Assembly (NCBI GenBank): GCA_022565655.1
Contig: JAIUMG010000163.1
Span: forward strand, 1-7,498
Length of the DNA stretch: 7,498 nucleotides
Direction: 5' to 3'
Origin: Alkalimonas sp.
Lineage (GTDB): Bacteria; Pseudomonadota; Gammaproteobacteria; Enterobacterales; Alteromonadaceae
This document shows, piece after piece, positions 1 to 5,560 of the stretch. Position numbers and translations under genes: made by a program. The notes beneath the pieces are model-generated. The model had not been told where the DNA came from. It saw only the letters and a program-made list of their open reading frames with translations, and searched no databases. The number at the start of each line of letters is the position of its first letter. Within the stretch, counting starts at the first letter, position 1.

Positions 1-213
1 ATGGCTAAGCAGCAAGGTTGGCAGCTGATACGGCTGACCGAAGTGCAAAGTAAGGCCGGACAGCCGCCGATCCGCTGTTTACTTAGCCTGCAACGCTGCA
101 CAGACGCACTTGAGCAGCGCCTGATAGCATCCACGCTGTGTATTGCCGACGCAGAGGGTCACTACACGGCAGCGTATCGTGATGTATTGCGTGATTTTTA
201 TCTGAAATTTTAG
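1..213 (+). CDS. Unidentified protein, probably only its C-terminal end (70 codons visible)
   Basis: An open frame runs from the first base of the window to a TAG at 211-213. The frame happens to begin with ATG at base 1, but with no upstream sequence a ribosome binding site cannot be seen, so this may be an internal methionine of a longer gene. The visible 70 residues are mixed in character, with a helical-looking middle part (RCLLSLQRCTDALEQRL) and an aromatic end (AYRDVLRDFYLKF). There is no signal peptide or membrane segment. I see two cysteines in the helical stretch and one further on, but no metal-site spacing I can name. I do not recognise the family and assign no function. The gene converges on fldB and its stop codon shares bases with the fldB stop codon. 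No terminator lies between them. Confidence 0.55.
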   Translation: MAKQQGWQLIRLTEVQSKAGQPPIRCLLSLQRCTDALEQRLIASTLCIADAEGHYTAAYRDVLRDFYLKF

Positions 214-725
214 AGCTGTTCCAATTCAGCCAGCAATTGCTCTGTCCACTGTTTCAGGCGCTCATCGGTCAGCTCATACTGGTTTTCATCATCGAGTGCT
301 AAACCATAAAACCATTCGCCGTCTTCTGTCAGGGCTTTTGATGCTTCAAATTCATAGCCCTGGTTTGGCCAGAAGCCAATGCGGTCACAGTTGTTATGCG
401 CTATGGCGTGATGCAGCATACCTAGAGCATCCTGAAACCACTCGCTGTATCCGATTTGATCACCCATGCCATAGAGTGCAATCACGGTATCATTCAGATC
501 AAGTTCACTGATTTCAGCCCAGCGTGCTTCCCAGTCTTCCTGCAGCTCGCCAAAGTCCCAGGTAGAGATACCTAAGATCAGAATGTCGTAATCCTGCATC
601 CGTTCCAGCGGCGTCTCTTTCAGGTTGTGCAATTGAACCAGCTCGGAGCCGAGCAGTTGCTGAATTTTTTCTGCCACCATTTCTGTGTAGCAGGTGCTGG
701 AACCGTAAAAAAGCCCAATTTTCAT
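210..725 (-). CDS. fldB: Flavodoxin 2 (FldB), long-chain FMN electron carrier
   Basis: This is a small cytoplasmic FMN protein that passes single electrons at low potential. The 171-residue product matches the size of E. coli FldB (173). It opens with MKIGLFYGSSTCYTE, whose GSSTCYTE loop (residues 8-15) binds the FMN phosphate. The STWDFGE loop (54-60, with Trp56) and GDQIGYSEWF (88-97, with Tyr93) supply the two aromatic residues that stack on the isoalloxazine ring. The insertion at about 110-140 marks a long-chain flavodoxin. The STCYTE loop and the position beside xerD favour FldB over FldA. I chose the ATG at 725 because the family starts there; an in-frame ATG at 737 would add MSSA, and neither start has a strong ribosome binding site. 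The gene is divergent from xerD and convergent with the gene at 1-213. Its redox partner cannot be read from this window. Confidence 0.93.
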   Translation of the reverse strand: MKIGLFYGSSTCYTEMVAEKIQQLLGSELVQLHNLKETPLERMQDYDILILGISTWDFGELQEDWEARWAEISELDLNDTVIALYGMGDQIGYSEWFQDALGMLHHAIAHNNCDRIGFWPNQGYEFEASKALTEDGEWFYGLALDDENQYELTDERLKQWTEQLLAELEQL

Positions 726-763
726 GGCGGAACTCATTCTTGTATCAGGTGTTTAGGCCTGGA

Positions 764-790
764 ATTGTAGCAGATGCCTGCCAGTGGCAA
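764..790 (-). promoter_or_regulatory. Candidate sigma-70 promoter of fldB with extended -10
   Basis: Read on the minus strand, TGCTACAAT ends at position 764: the -10 hexamer TACAAT (769-764) matches TATAAT at 5 of 6 and is preceded by the TGn extension. TTGCCA at 790-785 matches the -35 consensus at 5 of 6, but the spacer is only 15 bp. The extended -10 may compensate. Transcription would start near 757, about 30 bases before the fldB start codon. This is inferred from motif matching only. Confidence 0.5.
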
Positions 791-811
791 AAGTAGCGCT
801 ACGCAGTGGCA
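782..811. repeat. Repeated octamer flanking a palindrome; possible operator between fldB and xerD
   Basis: The octamer CAGTGGCA occurs at 782-789 and again at 804-811, 22 bp apart, which is about two helical turns. Between the copies lies the perfect 10-bp palindrome GTAGCGCTAC (793-802). A second AGCGCTA follows at 819-825, touching the candidate xerD -35. The first octamer covers most of the candidate fldB -35. The placement would suit a regulator binding site, but I recognise no known consensus, and short repeats of this size can arise by chance. Confidence 0.3.
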
Positions 812-824
812 CGGGTAAAGCGCT

Positions 825-853
825 ATGACATTGGTTTCAGTTCGCGGTAAGAT
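825..853 (+). promoter_or_regulatory. Candidate sigma-70 promoter of the xerD cluster
   Basis: ATGACA (825-830) matches the -35 consensus at 5 of 6. It is followed by an ideal 17-bp spacer and TAAGAT (848-853), which matches the -10 consensus at 4 of 6. Transcription would start near 860 and leave a leader of about 70 bases before xerD. It points away from the candidate fldB promoter, and the two are separated by about 35 bp, so one bound protein could influence both. This is motif matching only. Confidence 0.45.
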
Positions 854-931
854 AGGCTCACACAGATCTCACATGATGAGATAACTTGGTATCGTATTGC
901 GCTAGGGCGAGCCCTGGCAACGAGAGTGATG

Positions 932-1843
932 ATGTCGGGTATTGCAACAACGGATCAGCAGTTGATCGCACGGTTTCTGGACCAGCTATGGCTGGACTCC
1001 GGTGCCAGTAAGAACACCTTGATGGCTTATGGAACAGATTTAAAAAAGTTTGCTGCATTTTTGCATACCAATCAGCCTGCTGAGACGGGCTTGTTGCAAG
1101 CGGATGCCCAAGCCATTGAGTATTTTCTGGCCTGGCGGCTGGACCATAGCTACAGCCCACGCAGTACGTCCCGGATGCTGAGCAGTCTGCGCCGTTTTTT
1201 TGGTTGGTTACAGCAATCAGGGCAGCGGCCGGACCATCCGGTACAACATACCCACAACCCTAAAGCGGGGCGAGCCTTACCCAAGACGTTATCAGAAGCC
1301 GAGGTGGATGCGCTGTTGGCCGCACCTGATTGCAACGAAGTGATTGGGCTTAGGGATAAAGTGATGCTGGAGGTGCTGTATGCCGCGGGCCTGCGAGTCA
1401 GTGAGCTGGTTGGGTTGACACTGGGGCAGGTCAACGTGCGACAGGGCGTATTGATGGTACAGGGCAAGGGCGGTAAACAACGATTGGTGCCGATTGGTGA
1501 AGAGGCGCTGGATTGGTTGCAACGCTATTTGCAGTACGGGCGTGCCGACCTGTTACACCGCCCGCTGGATGTGGTGTTTCCGAGCAGCCGGGGCCAGGCG
1601 ATGACACGACAAACCTTCTGGCATCGTATTAAGTTTTACGCTAAGGTCGCAGGTATTCAGAGTCCGTTGTCACCCCATACATTGCGTCATGCGTTTGCCA
1701 CCCATTTGCTGAACCATGGGGCGGATCTTCGTGTCGTACAAATGTTGCTCGGCCATAGTGATCTGTCAACAACCCAAATTTATACGCATATAGCGCAGGC
1801 TCGTTTGAAAAGTCTGCATCAACAACATCACCCCAGAGGTTAA
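932..1843 (+). CDS. xerD: Tyrosine recombinase XerD (chromosome dimer resolution)
   Basis: With XerC, XerD recombines the dif site at the septum under FtsK control to resolve chromosome dimers. The product has 303 residues (E. coli XerD: 298). An N-terminal SAM-like core-binding domain occupies about residues 8-95, followed by the catalytic domain. The catalytic residues of the family are all present: Arg155 (GLRVSE), Lys179 (GKGGKQR), His249 and Arg252 (PHTLRHAF), His275 (LLGHSDL) and the nucleophile Tyr284 (TTQIYTH). The C-terminal HQQHHPR is typical of XerD and, with the dsbC-recJ neighbourhood, separates it from XerC. Three starts are stacked in frame: GTG 926, ATG 929 and ATG 932. I chose 932 because GAGA (922-925) then lies 6 bases upstream; starting at 926 or 929 adds one or two methionines. 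It is the first gene of the cluster. Confidence 0.95.
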   Translation: MSGIATTDQQLIARFLDQLWLDSGASKNTLMAYGTDLKKFAAFLHTNQPAETGLLQADAQAIEYFLAWRLDHSYSPRSTSRMLSSLRRFFGWLQQSGQRPDHPVQHTHNPKAGRALPKTLSEAEVDALLAAPDCNEVIGLRDKVMLEVLYAAGLRVSELVGLTLGQVNVRQGVLMVQGKGGKQRLVPIGEEALDWLQRYLQYGRADLLHRPLDVVFPSSRGQAMTRQTFWHRIKFYAKVAGIQSPLSPHTLRHAFATHLLNHGADLRVVQMLLGHSDLSTTQIYTHIAQARLKSLHQQHHPRG

Positions 1844-1865
1844 ACTGGGCGAGAAGGAAATGACT

Positions 1866-2585
1866 ATGTTACGAATGAGGTTACGTTTAATCCCTTTGTT
1901 GGCGGTATTCGCGTTCACAGCCGCTGTGATTCAGGCTGAAACAGCGCCAGCCTATGATGAGGCCGCCATTACCGAGCAATTGACGCAGCTGGGGCTGCAG
2001 GTCAATAACGTATCGGCCTCACCCGTGACCGGGTTGGCACAGGTATTCACCAATCGGGGTTTGTTTTTTGTCAGTAACGATGGTGCCTATTTCTTTGAAG
2101 GCAATGTGTTTGATATCCAGAATCGTCAGTTGGTGAATGAGCAGCAAATGCGGCCTTTCCGTCAGCAGCAACTGCAGCAGCATAATGACTTTATTGAATA
2201 CAAAGCAAAAGATGAAAAGCATGTCGTGACCGTGTTTACCGACCCCAGTTGTGGTTATTGCCGTCGCTTGCACAATGATATGAAAGATTACAATAAAGCG
2301 GGTATTACCGTTCGTTATCTGGCGTTCCCCCGTGGTGGCTTGCAGTCTGAAACCAATGATGAGCTAGAAGCGATTTGGTGCTCACGGGATAAAAACAGCT
2401 CGATGGACCGTGCTAAAGCCGGTCGTTCGGTCAGCGCGGTGGCATGCCGTAACCCCGTTGCCAACCATTATAATCTGGGGCAAGCATTTGGCGTGACAGG
2501 GACGCCTGCCATTGTGTTACCCAATGGTCAGTTGATCCCCGGCTACCAGCCAGCGGATGCGCTGGCTCAGCAATTGAATAATTAA
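1866..2585 (+). CDS. dsbC: Periplasmic thiol:disulfide isomerase DsbC
   Basis: DsbC reshuffles wrong disulfide bonds in periplasmic proteins and is kept reduced by DsbD. The product has 239 residues (E. coli: 236). A signal peptide covers residues 1-24: several arginines, a hydrophobic core, and a cut likely after VIQA. The N-terminal dimerisation domain spans about 25-85, followed by a linker helix and a thioredoxin fold. The active site CGYC is at 129-132 inside FTDPSCGYCRRLH. The structural cysteine pair of the family is at Cys172 (IWC) and Cys194 (VAC), and the cis-proline loop GTPA has Pro214. An ATG at 1860 is in frame, but AAGGA at 1854-1858 sits only 1 base before it and 7 bases before the ATG at 1866, so 1866 is preferred. 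It follows xerD by 22 bases and precedes recJ by 4. Confidence 0.95.
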   Translation: MLRMRLRLIPLLAVFAFTAAVIQAETAPAYDEAAITEQLTQLGLQVNNVSASPVTGLAQVFTNRGLFFVSNDGAYFFEGNVFDIQNRQLVNEQQMRPFRQQQLQQHNDFIEYKAKDEKHVVTVFTDPSCGYCRRLHNDMKDYNKAGITVRYLAFPRGGLQSETNDELEAIWCSRDKNSSMDRAKAGRSVSAVACRNPVANHYNLGQAFGVTGTPAIVLPNGQLIPGYQPADALAQQLNN

Positions 2586-2589
2586 TCCG

Positions 2590-4311
2590 ATGACGACTAC
2601 GTTACGTCAACGTGCCGTACCCAATGTGCAATTACCAGACACATTGCACCCGGTATTGCAGCGGCTGTATGCCAGCCGGGGCATTCAATCCGAGCAGCAG
2701 TTAGCACGTACAGCCGCCCATCTATTGCCCTGGCAGCAGCTGAAAGGCATCGATGCGGCGGCGGAATTATTGATTACAGCATTAAAAGCTCAGCAACATA
2801 TTGTGATTGTCGGTGATTTTGATGCGGATGGTGCCACCAGCACGGCGGTCTTGATGGCAGGACTGAAAGCCTTTGGCTTTAAGCATCTGGAGTACCTGGT
2901 ACCAAACCGGTTTGAATATGGCTATGGCCTGACGCCAGAAATCGCCGAACTGGCGGTAGCGCAAGGGGCAGAGCTGATCATCACGGTCGACAATGGCATT
3001 TCCGCTATAGAAGGCGTGGCCTTTGCCAAAGCAGCAGGTGTGAAGGTGTTGGTGACCGATCATCACCTGGCAGGCAGTGAATTACCCGCTGCCGATGCCA
3101 TTGTGAATCCGAATCAGCCTGGTTGCTCATTCCCGAGTAAGGCGTTAGCTGGCGTTGGCGTGGCGTTTTATTTGCTGTTGGCGCTGCGGGCCTATCTGCG
3201 GGAGCAAGAGTATTTTACCCAGCATAATCTGACCATGCCGAATCTGGCTGAGCTGCTGGATTTAGTGGCCTTGGGTACCGTTGCCGATGTGGTGCCACTT
3301 GATAGCAATAACCGGATTCTGGTGCATCAGGGCTTGCAGCGGATCCGTGGTGGCAAGTGCCGACCTGGTATTCAGGCATTGATTGACGTGGCCAATCGCT
3401 CGGCCAGCCGATTAACTGCCAGTGATTTTGGTTTTGCCTTGGCACCACGGTTAAATGCTGCTGGCCGGCTGGATGATATGTCCTTGGGGATCAGTTGTTT
3501 GCTGGCGCCTGATTTGTCCGTGGGGCGGGAGATTGCTGCCCGGCTGGATGAGCTGAACGTGGAGCGTCGAGCGATAGAGCAAAGTATGCAGGTTGAAGCG
3601 CAGCGTTTTTTACGCGATTTAAGCTTGGATCACGCGGAGTTGCCCGGTTGTTTGTGCTTGTATCAGGCCGACTGGCATCAGGGCGTGATTGGTATTTTAG
3701 CCGGGCGATTAAAGGAGCAGTTCCACCGACCTGTGATTGTATTTGCTCAGGGCGATGCCGGTGAACTTAAAGGTTCTGCTCGCTCCATTCCTGGCTTGCA
3801 TATTCGCGACTTGCTTGAGGAGATCTCCAGTCAGTACCCAGGCTTACTGAAAAAGTTTGGCGGCCATGCCATGGCTGCTGGTTTAACCATTGATGAAGAA
3901 CGATTAGAGACGTTTCAGTTGGCATTGGATTTTATTGCCAAGCGCCGTGTGACTGCCGATATGCTGATGGCTGAGCTACTGACCGATGGCGAATTACCGG
4001 CAGATTGCTTTGCGCTGGAGTTTGCCGAGTTATTGCAACAAGCCGGGCCCTGGGGGCAAGCCTTCCCAGAGCCGGTGTTTGAAGGGGTATTTAAGTTGGT
4101 GCAGCAAAAAATGCTGGCTGACAAACACCTGAAATTGATGCTGCAGCATCCAAGCGGTCAGCTGTTTGATGCGATTTGGTTCAACGCCGATCGGAAAAAT
4201 TGGCCGGATGTGAATATTCAACAGGTCAAGCTGGCCTATCAGCTGGATATCAATGAATTTCGTCAGCAGCAAAACCTGCAATTGCTGGTGCGCCATATGG
4301 TAGCCGTATAA
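2590..4311 (+). CDS. recJ: Single-stranded-DNA-specific 5'-3' exonuclease RecJ
   Basis: RecJ degrades single-stranded DNA 5' to 3' in RecF-pathway recombination, mismatch repair and processing of stalled forks. The product has 573 residues, close to E. coli RecJ (577). The DHH phosphoesterase motifs appear in order: DFDADG (76-81), DNGIS (134-138), DHH (157-159), GTVADVVPLD (229-238) and APRLNAAGRLDD (285-296). The DHHA1 part has WHQGVIGILAGR (362-373), KGSARSIPG (394-402) and GGHAMAAG (424-431). The remaining C-terminal residues (about 460-573) fit the RecJ OB domain. All metal-binding motifs are intact, so the enzyme should be active. The ATG at 2590 lies 4 bases after the dsbC stop and has no recognisable ribosome binding site (it is preceded by TAATCCG), which suggests translation coupled to dsbC. 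Confidence 0.96.
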   Translation: MTTTLRQRAVPNVQLPDTLHPVLQRLYASRGIQSEQQLARTAAHLLPWQQLKGIDAAAELLITALKAQQHIVIVGDFDADGATSTAVLMAGLKAFGFKHLEYLVPNRFEYGYGLTPEIAELAVAQGAELIITVDNGISAIEGVAFAKAAGVKVLVTDHHLAGSELPAADAIVNPNQPGCSFPSKALAGVGVAFYLLLALRAYLREQEYFTQHNLTMPNLAELLDLVALGTVADVVPLDSNNRILVHQGLQRIRGGKCRPGIQALIDVANRSASRLTASDFGFALAPRLNAAGRLDDMSLGISCLLAPDLSVGREIAARLDELNVERRAIEQSMQVEAQRFLRDLSLDHAELPGCLCLYQADWHQGVIGILAGRLKEQFHRPVIVFAQGDAGELKGSARSIPGLHIRDLLEEISSQYPGLLKKFGGHAMAAGLTIDEERLETFQLALDFIAKRRVTADMLMAELLTDGELPADCFALEFAELLQQAGPWGQAFPEPVFEGVFKLVQQKMLADKHLKLMLQHPSGQLFDAIWFNADRKNWPDVNIQQVKLAYQLDINEFRQQQNLQLLVRHMVAV

Positions 4312-4345
4312 ACGGCGAAAACTACTGCCCCTTGGCGGGGAAATT

Positions 4346-4354
4346 TGCTACAAT
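4346..4354 (+). promoter_or_regulatory. Candidate extended -10 promoter for prfB-lysS
   Basis: TGCTACAAT in the recJ-prfB gap combines the TGn extension with the -10 hexamer TACAAT (5 of 6). No good -35 lies 16-18 bp upstream, as expected for an extended -10 promoter. Transcription would begin near 4361, about 34 bases before the prfB start. A small GC hairpin (CCCC 4328-4331 with GGGG 4337-4340) lies just upstream but has no T-tract, so I do not call it a terminator. Confidence 0.45.
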
Positions 4355-4394
4355 CCACGCCAATTTTTCATGCAGTGCAAGGTTCGAGTTATCC

Positions 4395-5493
4395 ATGTTT
4401 GAAGTCAATCCAGTTCACCAGAGTATTAAAGATGTCACCGAGCGCACTGCGGTGCTTCGGGGGTATCTTTGACTACGATACCAAGCAAGAGCGGTTGGAA
4501 GAAGTTTCTCGCGAATTAGAAGACCCAGCCATCTGGAATATTCCCGAAAAAGCCCAGGCTTTAGGCAAAGAACGCTCTGCGTTGGAGCAGGTCGTAGGCA
4601 CTATTGACAAACTGGAGCAGGGTGTTGAAGACGTAGCGGGTCTGCTGGAACTGGCTGTTGAAGCGGACGATGAGGAAACCTTCGAAGAAGCAAAAGTCGA
4701 GCTGAGTGGCTTGGTACAGCAACTGGAGCAGCTGGAATTTCGCCGGATGTTTTCTGGCAAGCATGATGCTTCTGATTGTTATCTGGATATTCAATCCGGC
4801 TCGGGCGGCACCGAAGCGCAGGATTGGGCCAGCATGCTGATGCGGATGTACTTGCGCTGGGGTGAAGAGAAAGGGTTTAAACCAGAGTTGTACGAAGTGA
4901 CTGATGGTGATGTCGCTGGTATCAAAGGCTGTACCATTAAGTTTAGCGGTGAGTATGCCTATGGTTGGCTGCGCACTGAGACCGGTGTGCACCGGTTGGT
5001 GCGCAAAAGCCCGTTCGACTCCGGCAATCGCCGCCATACGTCGTTTGCGTCGGTGTTTGTCGCCCCGGAAGTGGATGACGATATTGAGATTGAAATCAAC
5101 CCGGCTGATTTACGTATTGATACCTACCGTGCTTCCGGCGCTGGTGGGCAACACGTCAACCGGACGGACTCAGCTATTCGGATCACCCACTTGCCGACCA
5201 ATACCGTGGTGCAATGTCAGAATGACCGCTCGCAGCATAAAAACCGTGATAATGCCTTTAAGCAATTACGCGCCAAGTTGTACGAGCTGGAACTGCAAAA
5301 GCAAAATGCAGAGAAGCAAGCGCTGGAAGACAGTAAATCGGATATTGGCTGGGGCAGTCAGATCCGCTCCTATGTGCTGGATGATTCGCGTATCAAAGAT
5401 TTACGCACCGGTGTTGAAACCCGTAATACCCAGGCTGTGCTGGATGGCAATCTGGACAAATTTATTGAAGCCAGCTTAAAAGCTGGCTTGTAA
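4395..5493 (+). CDS. prfB: Peptide chain release factor 2 (RF2), made through a programmed +1 frameshift
   Basis: RF2 recognises UGA and UAA in the ribosomal A site and triggers release of the finished protein. Translation starts at ATG 4395 (GAG at 4386-4388 as a weak ribosome binding site) and gives 25 residues, MFEVNPVHQS...VLRGYL. It then meets an in-frame TGA at 4470-4472. Shifting +1 on CTT (4467-4469) reads GAC at 4471 and continues DYDTKQERLEE to the TAA at 5491-5493. The total of 365 residues equals the E. coli length. The stop-codon-reading SPF tripeptide is at 205-207 and the catalytic GGQ at 250-252, with Ala246 before it rather than the Thr of E. coli K-12. The frameshift lets RF2 limit its own synthesis, since plentiful RF2 terminates at codon 26. 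An ATG at 4345 in the downstream frame extends that frame upstream but does not encode the conserved N-terminus and should not be used. lysS follows 67 bases downstream. Confidence 0.96.
4458..4473 (+). promoter_or_regulatory. prfB +1 programmed frameshift site
   Basis: The site reads CGG GGG TAT CTT TGA C. It contains an internal Shine-Dalgarno-like run GGGGG (4459-4463), three bases before the slippery codon CTT (4467-4469), followed by TGA in the zero frame (4470-4472) and C at 4473, a weak termination context. E. coli has AGG GGG at the same place, so this copy differs by one base (C for A at 4458) and keeps the encoded arginine. Spacing is otherwise identical to the E. coli site. Confidence 0.95.
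5468..5489 (+). repeat. Perfect inverted repeat at the 3' end of prfB
   Basis: AAGCCAGCTT (5468-5477) and AAGCTGGCTT (5480-5489) are perfect inverted copies separated by AA. In RNA this would form an 8-bp stem with a TTAAAA loop, ending one base before the TAA stop. It encodes the conserved RF2 C-terminus (EASLKAGL). No T-tract follows, so it is not a normal intrinsic terminator. It could stabilise the message or slow read-through into lysS, or simply be a by-product of the coding sequence. Confidence 0.5.
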
Positions 5494-5560
5494 TGTACGA
5501 CACGGCACGGAGGCCGTTGAACGATACAAACTCATTAACTTTATCGCAGGAATACTGAGC

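Noticed and set aside
296..511. 71-residue plus-strand frame opposite fldB
   Set aside because: It is entirely opposite a clear flavodoxin gene, with no motif and no good ribosome binding site.
858..1160. 100-residue minus-strand frame overlapping the 5' end of xerD
   Set aside because: Most of it is antisense to the conserved XerD N-terminal domain and it shows no family features.
4328..4340. CCCC-TTGGC-GGGG hairpin after recJ as a terminator
   Set aside because: The stem is only 4 bp and is followed by AAATTT rather than a T-run; it is not enough for intrinsic termination.
4370..4402. Ten-codon upstream reading frame overlapping the prfB start
   Set aside because: It has no ribosome binding site, no recognisable content, and is short enough to be chance.
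4345..4470. Upstream extension of the main prfB frame starting at ATG 4345
   Set aside because: It does not encode the conserved RF2 N-terminus, whereas the other frame from 4395 gives MFEVNPVHQS...RGYL ending exactly at the canonical frameshift TGA.
4561..5037. 158-residue open frame on the minus strand opposite prfB
   Set aside because: It is antisense to conserved RF2 sequence and has no recognisable motif, so it is a shadow frame.
4904..5479. 191-residue open frame inside prfB on the same strand
   Set aside because: It lies wholly inside a conserved gene in another frame, with no family resemblance; it is a shadow of prfB.
5517..5545. Possible separate lysS promoter (TTGAAC, 17 bp, TTTATC)
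   Set aside because: The -10 match is only 3 of 6 and there is no extension; too weak to call.
5517..5558. Possible 13-residue leader peptide before lysS (TTG start near GGAGG, ending TGA 2 bases before the lysS ATG)
   Set aside because: The spacing from GGAGG to TTG is only 3 bases and the peptide contains no lysine codons, so it does not look like an attenuation leader.
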